This document shows, in pieces, positions 1 to 7,303 of a stretch of DNA of 36,473 bases. The DNA lies in assembly GCA_964350895.1 (NCBI GenBank), contig CAYGMG010000026.1, positions 1 through 36,473 of the forward strand, in the 5' to 3' direction. The stretch comes from Pseudomarimonas sp964350895 (lineage in GTDB: Bacteria > Pseudomonadota > Gammaproteobacteria > Xanthomonadales > Xanthomonadaceae). Under the pieces are notes generated by a model. That model ran no database searches. It saw only the letters and a list, made by a program, of their open reading frames with translations, and had not been told where the DNA came from. Positions within the stretch are counted from its first letter, which is position 1, and each line of letters opens with the position of its first letter. A program made the translations under genes and the position numbers.

Positions 1-203
1 ATGAAGCGGATTTCATCGTTGCCCAGCTCGAGCTGGGCCACCGCGCGGCCGGCGATGTTGAGCACTACGCGGCCATCCTTGATCGCCTGGTTCGGCACCT
101 GGACCCCGTCGCCGGCCGCATCCACCAGCAGGTAGGGGGTCAGGCCGTTGTCGGCGATCCACTCGTACATCGCCCGCACCAGGTACGGGCGATTGGAGCT
201 CAT
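1..203 (-). CDS. sspB: ClpXP specificity-enhancing factor SspB (partial, C-terminus outside window)
   Basis: Only the first 67 residues are present; the gene runs off the window at base 1. The visible part begins MSSNRPYLVRAMYEWIADNG and continues with LTPYLLVDA, GVQVPNQAIKDGRVVLNIA and AVAQLELGNDEIRF, which matches the SspB substrate-binding fold. SspB is a cytoplasmic adaptor that tethers ssrA-tagged peptides to ClpX and so speeds their degradation by ClpXP. It starts 20 bases after the end of sspA on the same strand, the usual sspA-sspB pair. Its acidic, ClpX-binding C-terminal tail cannot be checked here. The identification rests on the strongly conserved N-terminal half. Confidence 0.92.
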   Translation of the reverse strand, partial: MSSNRPYLVRAMYEWIADNGLTPYLLVDAAGDGVQVPNQAIKDGRVVLNIAGRAVAQLELGNDEIRF

Positions 204-223
204 ACGAATACCTTCCCCTTCAG

Positions 224-859
224 TCACGCAAGACCATCCCTGTAGTTGCGCTCTTCGGCGGTAAGGCTGCGGGCAAAGCCCGGACTGCGGAAGATCCGCG
301 CGCCGTAATCCTCGATGACCTTGGCATCCTTGGGCAGGCTGACCCCGAGCTGGGGCAGGCGCCAGATGATCGGCGCGACCGCGCAATCGGCCAGGCTCAT
401 GTCGGTGTTGAGGAAGAACTTCGAGATCTTGAACAGCGGCAGGGCATCGACCAGATACTCGCGCAGCTTCTTGCGCGCCGCGTCCGCCTGCGCCTTGCTG
501 CCAGCCTGGATCGCCTGAACCTGGGGAACCCAGTCATGCTCGAGACGCAGCATCGACAGCCGCAACCGTGCCCGCGACAGCGGGTCAACCGGCATCAGCG
601 GCGGATGCGGATAGCGCTCATCGAGGTACTCGGACACGACCGATGCCGAATACAGCACCAGGTCGCGCTCCACCAAGGTAGGAACCGAATGATACGGATT
701 GACCTCGAGCAGTTCGTCCGGCGGTTTCGCCGGATCCACCGGGACGAGGTCGTACGTGACGCCCTTGGCGGCGAGCACCAGGCGGACCCGATGGCAAACG
801 ACGCAATCGAGCGCCGAGAACAAGGTCAGCGTATTGCGGACCCGTGGACTGGACACCAT
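224..859 (-). CDS. sspA: Stringent starvation protein A, GST-fold RNA polymerase-associated regulator
   Basis: This 211-residue protein has a glutathione S-transferase fold. The thioredoxin-like N-terminal domain (about 10-85) shows the cis-Pro segment NPYHSVPTLVERDLVLYSAS and the SspA-typical YLDERYPHPPLMPVDP. The helical C-terminal domain follows (about 90-205). The family binds RNA polymerase and alters promoter choice in stationary phase, starvation and acid stress, and is not thought to be an active transferase. The N-terminal CVVCHRV supplies a CxxC that could be redox active, which is inference. The gene lies 70 bases downstream of petC and directly upstream of sspB, so it may be read from the pet promoter or from a local one. 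Length is normal for the family. Confidence 0.93.
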   Translation of the reverse strand: MVSSPRVRNTLTLFSALDCVVCHRVRLVLAAKGVTYDLVPVDPAKPPDELLEVNPYHSVPTLVERDLVLYSASVVSEYLDERYPHPPLMPVDPLSRARLRLSMLRLEHDWVPQVQAIQAGSKAQADAARKKLREYLVDALPLFKISKFFLNTDMSLADCAVAPIIWRLPQLGVSLPKDAKVIEDYGARIFRSPGFARSLTAEERNYRDGLA

Positions 860-894
860 ATGGCAAGGCCCTATCGACTGGATGACCCGAGGAC

Positions 895-919
895 CGAGCC
901 CGCCTCACGCGAGCCCGCC
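895..919. repeat. 10-bp direct repeat in the petC-sspA spacer
   Basis: The decamer CGAGCCCGCC occurs at 895-904 and again at 910-919 within the 70-base spacer between petC and sspA. Its role is unknown; it could be a regulator site for sspA or chance in GC-rich DNA. Confidence 0.35.
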
Positions 920-929
920 CCACCCGGCC

Positions 930-1664
930 TCAGTGGACGTCCCGCCAGTACTCCGTCTTCAGCAACCAGGCGAGGAACGTGAAGGCCGCGAGAAACAGGA
1001 TAACCCAGACGCCCATCGAGGTGCGCTGGATCGCCGCCGGTTCGCCGACGTAGGTCAAGAAATTGACCAGATCGCGAATCGAGGCGTCGTACTGCTCGGG
1101 GCTCATGCTGCCCGGCTTTGCCAATTCCAGGCGATCGATGGTCGGCAGCGCATCGGCGCTGGCTTCCTTGTAGATCGCCCGCTGGGTGCCCTGCAGATCC
1201 CACAGTACGTGCGGCATGCTGGCATTCGGCAGCACCGTGTTGTTCCAGCCCATCGGCCGGCTCTCGTCGGCGTAGAAGGACTTCAGGAAGGTGTACAGCC
1301 AGTCCGGGCCACCGGGCTTGGCCCGGGTCACCAGGGACAGGTCCGGCGGCGCCTTGCCGAACCATTCCTGGCCGTCAGCCGGATCCATCGCCACCGGCAC
1401 GTGGTCGCCGAACTTGGCGCCGGTGAAGTTGAGCTTCTCCATCAGCAGCTCTTCGGGCAGATCGAGGTCCTTGGCGATCCGCGAGTAGCGCTGGTACTCC
1501 AGAGAGTGGCAGCCGGCGCAGTAGCTCATGAACATCGCCGCGCCGCGCTGCAGCGAGGCGATGTTGTTGACGCTGGCACTGGACTCCAGCAGCTTGACCT
1601 CGGAAGCACCGAAGGCCAGGCCCGGCAGGAGCGCGAGCAGGAAGGCGGCAAATCGCTTAGTCAT
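930..1664 (-). CDS. petC: Ubiquinol-cytochrome c reductase, cytochrome c1
   Basis: A 244-residue cytochrome c1 of the bc1 complex (complex III). It passes electrons from the Rieske cluster to soluble or membrane cytochrome c on the periplasmic side. A cleavable signal peptide (about 1-19) is followed by the haem c motif CAGCH (near residues 49-53), the axial-Met region NASMPHVLW, and one C-terminal membrane anchor (about residues 218-236) ending in a short cytoplasmic KTEYWRDVH tail. The ATG overlaps the end of petB by 8 bases, so translation is probably coupled. Length and layout match proteobacterial cytochrome c1. Confidence 0.96.
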   Translation of the reverse strand: MTKRFAAFLLALLPGLAFGASEVKLLESSASVNNIASLQRGAAMFMSYCAGCHSLEYQRYSRIAKDLDLPEELLMEKLNFTGAKFGDHVPVAMDPADGQEWFGKAPPDLSLVTRAKPGGPDWLYTFLKSFYADESRPMGWNNTVLPNASMPHVLWDLQGTQRAIYKEASADALPTIDRLELAKPGSMSPEQYDASIRDLVNFLTYVGEPAAIQRTSMGVWVILFLAAFTFLAWLLKTEYWRDVH

Positions 1665-2898
1665 GCGTGGTCACCCGCTCTGGCACCGCCTTGACCGCGT
1701 CGATACGGGTCCAGATCGGCATGAAGATGAAGAAGGCGAAGTAGTACAGGGTAAAGATCCGCGCCATCAGGGTCTGCGTCTCGCTGCCTGCCTGCAGGCC
1801 AAGCCAGCCAAGGCTTACGAAGGCGATCACGAAGATCGCCAGCAGCAGCCGCGAGAGCAGGCCGCGATAGCGGATCGAGCGCACCGGGCTGCGATCAAGC
1901 CAGGGCACCAGGAACAGGATCAGCACTGCGCCACCCATCACCACCACGCCGAAGAACTTGTCCGGCACCGCGCGCAACATCGCGTAGTACGGCGTGAAGT
2001 ACCAGACCGGCTTGATGTGCTCCGGAGTCACCAGCGGGTCGGCCGGGACGAAGTTGTCGTACTCCAGGAACAGGTCGCCGAAGGTCGGCGCGTAGAACAG
2101 GATGAAGGCCATGATGGTCAGGAAGAAGCCTGCGCCAAACAGATCCTTGACCGTGTAGTACGGATGGAACGGGATGCCGTCGAGCGGCTTGCCGTCGACC
2201 TTGTGCTTCTTGATGTCGACGCCGTCCGGGTTGTTCGACCCGACCTCGTGCAGCGCACCCAGATGCAGCACGACCAGCAGCAGGATCACCAGCGGCAGGG
2301 CGATGACGTGCAGGGCGAAAAAGCGGTTCAGGGTCGCGTCGGAAACCAGGTAGTCGCCGCGGATGAACTCGGTCAGCGCCTCGCCGACATAGGGCACGGC
2401 GCCGAACAGGTTGATGATTACCTGGGCACCCCAGTAGCTCATCTGGCCCCAGGGCAGAACATAGCCCAGGAAGGCCTCGGCCATCAGGGTCAGGAAGAGC
2501 AGCATGCCGATGATCCAGACCAGCTCGCGGGGCTTCTGGTAGGAGCCGTAGATCAGTCCGCGGAACATGTGCAGGTAGACCACGATGAAGAACGCCGATG
2601 CCCCCGTGGAGTGCATGTAGCGGATCAGCCAGCCGTAGTCGACGTCACGCATGATGTACTCGACCGAGGCGAAGGCCTCGGCGGCGGACGGCTTGTAGTT
2701 CATCGTCAGCCAGATGCCGGTGACGATCTGGTTGACCAGCACCAGCATGGCCAGCGAGCCGAAGTAGTACCAGACGTTGAAGTTCTTTGGTGCGTAGTAC
2801 TGGGACATGTGCTTCTTGTAGAAAGGCACCAGCCCAGGCGTGCGCTCGTTCACCCAATCGGTGACGCCGGCCACGCTGCGCTCGATCATGTTCGCCAT
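1657..2898 (-). CDS. petB: Ubiquinol-cytochrome c reductase, cytochrome b
   Basis: A 413-residue multi-pass membrane protein, the quinol-oxidising core of the bc1 complex. The four haem ligands are visible: H96 and H110 in helix B, and H197 and H212 in helix D. The second pair is separated by 14 residues, as I recall for gamma-proteobacterial and b6-type proteins, instead of 13. The Qo-site motif is PVWY (297-300) rather than the mitochondrial PEWY. The start codon shares one base with the petA stop (TAATG), so the two are tightly coupled. No truncation or frameshift is seen. Confidence 0.97.
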   Translation of the reverse strand: MANMIERSVAGVTDWVNERTPGLVPFYKKHMSQYYAPKNFNVWYYFGSLAMLVLVNQIVTGIWLTMNYKPSAAEAFASVEYIMRDVDYGWLIRYMHSTGASAFFIVVYLHMFRGLIYGSYQKPRELVWIIGMLLFLTLMAEAFLGYVLPWGQMSYWGAQVIINLFGAVPYVGEALTEFIRGDYLVSDATLNRFFALHVIALPLVILLLVVLHLGALHEVGSNNPDGVDIKKHKVDGKPLDGIPFHPYYTVKDLFGAGFFLTIMAFILFYAPTFGDLFLEYDNFVPADPLVTPEHIKPVWYFTPYYAMLRAVPDKFFGVVVMGGAVLILFLVPWLDRSPVRSIRYRGLLSRLLLAIFVIAFVSLGWLGLQAGSETQTLMARIFTLYYFAFFIFMPIWTRIDAVKAVPERVTTHD

Positions 2899-3497
2899 TA
2901 CGCGGCTCCCTTGGGATCAACGCCGATGACGATGCGGTTGTCGTCGACGAAATGATAGGGCGGCACGCGCAGGTTGGTCGGCGCGGGGACGCCGTCGTAT
3001 ACCCGGCCTGCCATGTCGAAGCGGGAGTTGTGGCACGGACAGTAGAAGCCACCCTGCCACTGCGAGTCGAACGGCTGCGGTTCGAGCTCCGGGCGGAACA
3101 GTGGCGAGCAGCCAAGATGCGTGCAGGTGCCGACCAGAACGGCGATCTCGGGCTTGATCGAACGGTACTCGTTCTTCGCGTAACTCGGCTGCTGCTCGGG
3201 GTTCTCCGAGTTCGGATCGCGCAGGCGCGAGTCCTCTCCCGGCAGAGCGGCCAGCTGCTCGGGGGTGCGCCGGATCAACCACACCGGTTGTCCGCGCCAC
3301 TGCTCGACCAGGCGTTGCCCTGGACCAAGCTTGCTGATGTCGACGGTCACCGGGGCGCCGGCCTGCTGAGCGCGAGCGCTCGGCTGCCAGGACGCGATGA
3401 ACGGAACGGCGGCGGCAAGCGCGCCTGCACCACCAACCACAGCCGTGGTTGCGGTGAGGAAGCGGCGGCGGCCTGGGTTTACACCTTGGTCAGCCAT
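2898..3497 (-). CDS. petA: Ubiquinol-cytochrome c reductase, Rieske iron-sulfur subunit
   Basis: A 199-residue Rieske protein. The N-terminus has a twin-arginine-type signal/anchor (RRRFLTA at 10-16 followed by a hydrophobic helix to about 36). The 2Fe-2S ligands are C125 and H127 in CTHLGC and C153 and H156 in CPCHNS, with C130 and C155 forming the stabilising disulfide. The residue after the second-motif His is Asn rather than the common Gly. The ATG at 3497 is chosen because the reading frame farther upstream (to 4142) has no Rieske homology and overlaps the divergent protease gene. It is the first gene of petABC, probably transcribed from the spacer shared with the divergent degS-like gene. 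Confidence 0.96.
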   Translation of the reverse strand: MADQGVNPGRRRFLTATTAVVGGAGALAAAVPFIASWQPSARAQQAGAPVTVDISKLGPGQRLVEQWRGQPVWLIRRTPEQLAALPGEDSRLRDPNSENPEQQPSYAKNEYRSIKPEIAVLVGTCTHLGCSPLFRPELEPQPFDSQWQGGFYCPCHNSRFDMAGRVYDGVPAPTNLRVPPYHFVDDNRIVIGVDPKGAA

Positions 3498-3624
3498 TCG
3501 GCTCTCCAGAGACAGATTGTGACGATCCCGCGCGACGGAGCTCCGTCGACGCCAGCATGTGGCTGCGGCAACGGATCCGGACAGTTGGCTGCGCGCCCAG
3601 GTCGAGCGCCCCGCGAAGCGCCGT

Positions 3625-3654
3625 AGTTTAACGGAAGCCAACAATCCCGGACAA
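3625..3654 (-). promoter_or_regulatory. Candidate sigma70 promoter for petABC
   Basis: Reading the minus strand, a -35-like TTGTCC (3654-3649) is followed after 18 bases by a -10-like TAAACT (3630-3625). Each hexamer matches 4 of 6 consensus positions. It lies about 130 bases upstream of the petA start, in the only non-coding stretch upstream of the operon. Prediction by eye only. Confidence 0.3.
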
Positions 3655-3716
3655 CGGCGGCGCAGGTCCATGCAACAATCGCCGGCCCTGCCCCTCCCGC
3701 CAGCTAGCGTTTGTCG

Positions 3717-4868
3717 ATGCAAAGCATGCTCCCTCTGCTCCGATTCCTGACGATCGCGGTGTCCGTGGGGCTGGCGCTGGCATTCCTGATGGTGCTGATC
3801 CGGCCGCAATGGGCCCAGGGCCTGCAGCAGCGCATTGCCAGCTCGGAAATCGCGCCTGTCGGGCCAGGCTATGGCCCGGTCAGCTATGCCGATGCGGTGG
3901 CCCGAACCGCGCCGTCGGTGGTCAGCATCTATACCGCAAGGGTGGTGACCGAACTGTTGCCGGTGCCGATGGCCAATCCCACACTGCAGCGTTTCTCCGG
4001 AATTGCCGTTGGTCAGCCGCGGCGACGCCTCGAGCGCGCCCTGGGCTCGGGCGTGATCGTCAGCAAGGACGGATACGTGCTGACCAACCATCACGTCATC
4101 GCCCGCGCCGACGAGATCCAGATCGTCTTCTGGACCGGCCAAGCCACCCTGGCGCGGATTGTCGGCAGTGACCCGGAAACCGATCTTGCCGTACTCAAGG
4201 TCGACGGCAGCGATCTGCCGGCAATGTCACTGGAGCCGGGCTCTCCGGCCGCGGTCGGCGATGTCGTGCTAGCCATCGGGAACCCCTTCGGCCTGCGCCA
4301 GACGGTGACCCAGGGCATCGTCTCGGGGCTGGGCCGAAGCCCTCTGAATGTGAGCAGCTTCGAAGATTTCATCCAGACCGATGCGGCGATCAACGAGGGC
4401 AATTCAGGCGGCGCTCTGGTCAATGCGCGGGGCGAACTGGTCGGCATCAACACCTTCGTGCTCGGGCGTCGCGCCGGCGCCGAGGGCATCGGTTTTGCCA
4501 TCCCGCTGTCGCTGGCCCGCGAGGTGCTGGAGCAGATCGTCGAGCACGGCGTGGTGGTCCGTGGCTGGCTGGGCGCCGAATACGGCGACGCGCCCGTGCT
4601 GCCGGGCGCGCTTCCGCCAGGTGCGCCGCGCGGCATCGCCCTGACCACGATCTATCCGGGCGGCCCGGCCGACAGCGCTGGCCTGCGCCCGGGCGACGTG
4701 CTGACCGAGTTCGCCGGCCAGGTCATCGTCGACCAGGCCGACCTTCGCGAGCGCGAGACCTCACTCAAGCCCGGGACTCGGGTAGCGATCTCCGGCTACC
4801 GCGCGGGTGTCCCGCTGAGTGGTGAACTGGTTCTGGCGCAGCGCCCGCAGCTAGTTCGGCCCGGCTGA
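3717..4868 (+). CDS. degS: DegS/AlgW-type HtrA serine protease, membrane-anchored, one PDZ domain
   Basis: A 383-residue HtrA-family protease. A single N-terminal membrane helix (about 5-28) anchors it in the inner membrane. The trypsin-like domain (about 55-265) has the full triad: H126 in TNHHVI, D156 in ETDLAVLKVD, and S230 in NEGNSGGALV. One PDZ domain follows (about 280-370). This one-PDZ layout is that of DegS (E. coli) and AlgW (Pseudomonas), which sense misfolded outer-membrane proteins and make the first cut in anti-sigma-E (RseA/MucA). Its presumed partner RseP is encoded at 22876. ATG 3717 is preferred over the in-frame TTG at 3711; no strong ribosome site is visible. The last 18 bases overlap the convergent lytic transglycosylase gene. 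The substrate is inferred from the family. Confidence 0.88.
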   Translation: MQSMLPLLRFLTIAVSVGLALAFLMVLIRPQWAQGLQQRIASSEIAPVGPGYGPVSYADAVARTAPSVVSIYTARVVTELLPVPMANPTLQRFSGIAVGQPRRRLERALGSGVIVSKDGYVLTNHHVIARADEIQIVFWTGQATLARIVGSDPETDLAVLKVDGSDLPAMSLEPGSPAAVGDVVLAIGNPFGLRQTVTQGIVSGLGRSPLNVSSFEDFIQTDAAINEGNSGGALVNARGELVGINTFVLGRRAGAEGIGFAIPLSLAREVLEQIVEHGVVVRGWLGAEYGDAPVLPGALPPGAPRGIALTTIYPGGPADSAGLRPGDVLTEFAGQVIVDQADLRERETSLKPGTRVAISGYRAGVPLSGELVLAQRPQLVRPG

Positions 4869-5786
4869 CATCGAGCTCGCCGTCGCGCCAGCCGGCACGC
4901 CGGCACCGGCCCCATAGCGCGAGTGAAGGATCCCGACCCGCTCGACGAAGCGCTGGGTCTCCTGGAACGGCGGCACCCCGCCATAGCGGTCCACCGAGCC
5001 TTCGCCGCTGTTGTAGCCGGCGGCAGCCAGCCGGGCGTCACCGCCAAAGCGCTGCAGCAGCCAGGCCAGATACCGGGTGCCGCCTTCGATGTTCTGTGCC
5101 GGGGTGAAGGCATCGGTGACGCCGAAGCGTTCGGCGGTTGCCGGCATCAGCTGCATCAGGCCCTGCGCGCCCTTGTTCGACAGCGCATTGGGATTGAACG
5201 CCGACTCGGCGTGGATCACCGCACGGACAAAGGCCGGATCGACGCCATGCCGGGCCGCTGCGAGGGCGATCTCTTCGCTGAACGCATCGCGATTGAGCGC
5301 GACCGAGTGGAAATCCAGGCCCGGGCGCACCGCACAGGCGAAACAGCTTTCCATGTAGGTGAACACCACCGAGGCGCGAACGCCGGCCGGCTGCCGGTTG
5401 GTGTAGTGGGTCACGCCATCCTTGACGTAGCGGTACACCGCGCCGCGGGTGACCCGGTCGGGCTTGCTCGCCGCCACCGGCGCGGAGGGCTGTGCGGCGC
5501 CGGGCGCGCTGCGGAACTCGACCTTGGGCGCGGCGGCGGTGCCAGCCTGCGCCGGGGCCGGCGCGGGCGCCGGAGCCGGGTCCGGAGCGGGCACGTGGAT
5601 CGCGCGGCAGTTGCTGTAGCCGGCGCGATTGCTGGTGAAAGCGATCTCGCCGCTGGGCCCGGTGCAGCGAAACAGCGAGGCGCCGGCGGCCAGCGCGGAA
5701 GACGGCACGGCAAGCTGCCCCGCGAACAGAGCCGCGACCAGCATGCCAATCATCCGTATCCGGGGCTCGCTCATGTTCGCTGCCAT
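4851..5786 (-). CDS. Periplasmic lytic transglycosylase (SLT domain) with DUF4124-like segments
   Basis: A 311-residue exported protein. A signal peptide (about 8-34) is followed by two short segments resembling DUF4124 (about 37-60 and 117-135), separated by a Pro/Ala-rich linker (about 66-80). The C-terminal SLT-type lysozyme fold spans about 165-290. The likely catalytic Glu is E194 in HAESAFNPNA; GAQGLMQLMPATAERFGV and AAGYNSGEG are the other family motifs. It should cleave the MurNAc-GlcNAc bond of peptidoglycan, leaving an anhydro end. A CxxC pair (C148, C151) lies just before the catalytic domain. I cannot assign it to a named Mlt/Slt type. The ATG at 5786 is followed by an in-frame ATG at residue 5 that would also work. 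Confidence 0.85.
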   Translation of the reverse strand: MAANMSEPRIRMIGMLVAALFAGQLAVPSSALAAGASLFRCTGPSGEIAFTSNRAGYSNCRAIHVPAPDPAPAPAPAPAQAGTAAAPKVEFRSAPGAAQPSAPVAASKPDRVTRGAVYRYVKDGVTHYTNRQPAGVRASVVFTYMESCFACAVRPGLDFHSVALNRDAFSEEIALAAARHGVDPAFVRAVIHAESAFNPNALSNKGAQGLMQLMPATAERFGVTDAFTPAQNIEGGTRYLAWLLQRFGGDARLAAAGYNSGEGSVDRYGGVPPFQETQRFVERVGILHSRYGAGAGVPAGATASSMSAGPN

Positions 5787-5801
5787 ATCGGTTGTCTGAC
5801 C

Positions 5802-5819
5802 ACCGGCCAGGCGGCCGGT
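5802..5819. promoter_or_regulatory. Perfect palindrome between divergent transglycosylase and miaB genes
   Basis: ACCGGCC (5802-5808) and GGCCGGT (5813-5819) form a perfect 7-bp inverted repeat with a 4-base centre, in the 108-base divergent spacer. It could be an operator or a hairpin in the 5' leader of either gene; nothing shows which. Confidence 0.3.
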
Positions 5820-5848
5820 TCCCGGCAGACCCGACGCTGCCGATGGGG

Positions 5849-5854
5849 TATCTT
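5849..5854 (+). promoter_or_regulatory. Candidate -10 element for miaB
   Basis: TATCTT lies 40 bases before the miaB start and matches 4 of 6 positions of the -10 consensus. No good -35 is seen 16-18 bases upstream, so the call is weak. Confidence 0.25.
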
Positions 5855-5894
5855 ACGCGGTCGCCCACCGCTGTCGCCTGCCCGGCCCCTCGCC

Positions 5895-7238
5895 ATGCCC
5901 GGAAAACTCTTCCTCAAGACCCACGGTTGCCAGATGAACGAGTACGACTCGGCCAAGATGGCCGACGTGCTGGCAGCCTCGCATGGGCTGGAGCTGACCC
6001 AGGACGAGACCGAGGCCGACGTCATCCTGATCAACACTTGCTCGATCCGGGAAAAGGCGCAGGAGAAGGTGTTCAGCCAGCTCGGCCGCTGGAAGCCGCT
6101 GAAGAAGAAGAACGATCAGGTAATCATCGGCGTCGGTGGCTGCGTGGCCTCGCAGGAGGGCGAGGCGATCCTCAAGCGCGCGCCCTATGTCGACCTGGTG
6201 TTCGGCCCGCAGACCCTGCATCGGCTGCCCGAGCTGATCGAGGCCAAGCGCCGCTCCGGGCAGCCGCAGGTCGACATCAGCTTCCCCGAGATCGAGAAGT
6301 TCGACCGCCTGCCCGAGCCGCGCGCCGAGGGCCCGACCGCCTTTGTCTCGATCATGGAAGGCTGCTCCAAGTACTGCACCTTCTGCGTGGTGCCCTACAC
6401 CCGCGGCGAGGAGGTCTCCCGACCGTTCGACGACGTGCTGGTCGAGGTCGCCCAGCTGGCCGCGCAAGGCGTGCGCGAGGTCAACCTGCTGGGGCAGAAC
6501 GTCAATGCCTACCGGGCACCGTTGGACGGCAGCCTGGAGGCTGACCTTGCCCTGCTGATCCGCGCCATCGCCGAGATCGAGGGCATCGGCCGGATCCGCT
6601 TCACCACCTCGCACCCCGTCGAGTTCAGCGACTCGCTGATCGAGGCCTATCGCGACGTGCCCAAGCTCGCAAGTTATCTGCACCTGCCGGTGCAGGCCGG
6701 CTCCGACCGCATCCTCGCGGCGATGAAGCGCGGCCACACCGCGCTCGAGTACAAGGCCAGGATCCGCCGCCTGCGCGAGGCGCGTCCGGGCATTTCGATC
6801 AGCTCGGACTTCATCGTCGGCTTTCCCGGCGAGACCGAGGCAGACTTCGACAAGACCATGCGCCTGATTGAGGACATCGGCTTCGATGCCAGCTTTTCCT
6901 TCATCTACTCGGCACGTCCAGGCACGCCAGCGGCCAATCTCGCCGACGACACGCCGGCAGCGGAGAAGTCCGCGCGCCTTGCCCGCCTGCAGGCAGCCAT
7001 CGATACCAATGCCAAGGCGATCTCGCAGTCGATGGTCGGCAGCGTGCAGCGGGTGCTGGTCGAAGGACCCAGCCGCAAGGACGCGAGCGAGCTGACCGGG
7101 CGCACCGAGAACATGCGCTACCTCAACTTCGCCGGTCCCTCGCGGCTGATCGGCCAGTTCGTCGATGTGCAGGTCACCGAGGCGATGAGCAACTCACTGC
7201 GCGGGCGGATCGTTCTGGGCGACGCCCACGCCGCCTGA
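5895..7238 (+). CDS. miaB: tRNA-2-methylthio-N6-dimethylallyladenosine synthase MiaB
   Basis: A 447-residue radical-SAM methylthiotransferase that adds the 2-methylthio group to i6A37 of tRNAs reading UNN codons. It acts after MiaA, which is encoded at 16141. The N-terminal MTTase domain holds three cluster cysteines (C12, C49, C83). The radical SAM motif C157-x3-C161-x2-C164 follows, and a C-terminal TRAM domain (about 380-445) binds tRNA. The ATG at 5895 starts MPGKLFLKTHGCQMN, the family N-terminus; the open frame continues upstream to 4923 only because it lies antisense to the transglycosylase. It heads the miaB-phoH-ybeY-corC set found in the same order in E. coli. Confidence 0.96.
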   Translation: MPGKLFLKTHGCQMNEYDSAKMADVLAASHGLELTQDETEADVILINTCSIREKAQEKVFSQLGRWKPLKKKNDQVIIGVGGCVASQEGEAILKRAPYVDLVFGPQTLHRLPELIEAKRRSGQPQVDISFPEIEKFDRLPEPRAEGPTAFVSIMEGCSKYCTFCVVPYTRGEEVSRPFDDVLVEVAQLAAQGVREVNLLGQNVNAYRAPLDGSLEADLALLIRAIAEIEGIGRIRFTTSHPVEFSDSLIEAYRDVPKLASYLHLPVQAGSDRILAAMKRGHTALEYKARIRRLREARPGISISSDFIVGFPGETEADFDKTMRLIEDIGFDASFSFIYSARPGTPAANLADDTPAAEKSARLARLQAAIDTNAKAISQSMVGSVQRVLVEGPSRKDASELTGRTENMRYLNFAGPSRLIGQFVDVQVTEAMSNSLRGRIVLGDAHAA

Positions 7239-7290
7239 GCCGCGGCGAGAGCCGGCGCGGCGCCCCGTTCCCCGACCCGCCGCGGCGCGC

Positions 7291-7296
7291 TACCCT
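7291..7296 (+). promoter_or_regulatory. Candidate -10 element giving a leaderless phoH message
   Basis: TACCCT ends 7 bases before the phoH ATG, so a transcript started from it would begin at or next to the start codon. No Shine-Dalgarno-like sequence is visible in the preceding 20 bases, which fits a leaderless message. The upstream TTCCCC at 7268-7273 is only a poor -35. Confidence 0.3.
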
Positions 7297-7303
7297 TGCG
7301 CCG

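Noticed and set aside
1528..2955. A 475-codon plus-strand open frame across petB
   Set aside because: Antisense to cytochrome b; its His/Asp/Gln-rich composition is that of a shadow frame.
3498..4142. N-terminal extension of the Rieske protein
   Set aside because: It overlaps the degS-like gene and has no homology; the twin-arginine signal starts at 3497.
4923..5894. 324-codon N-terminal extension of MiaB
   Set aside because: The region is the transglycosylase gene on the other strand plus the divergent spacer; MiaB homology begins at ATG 5895.
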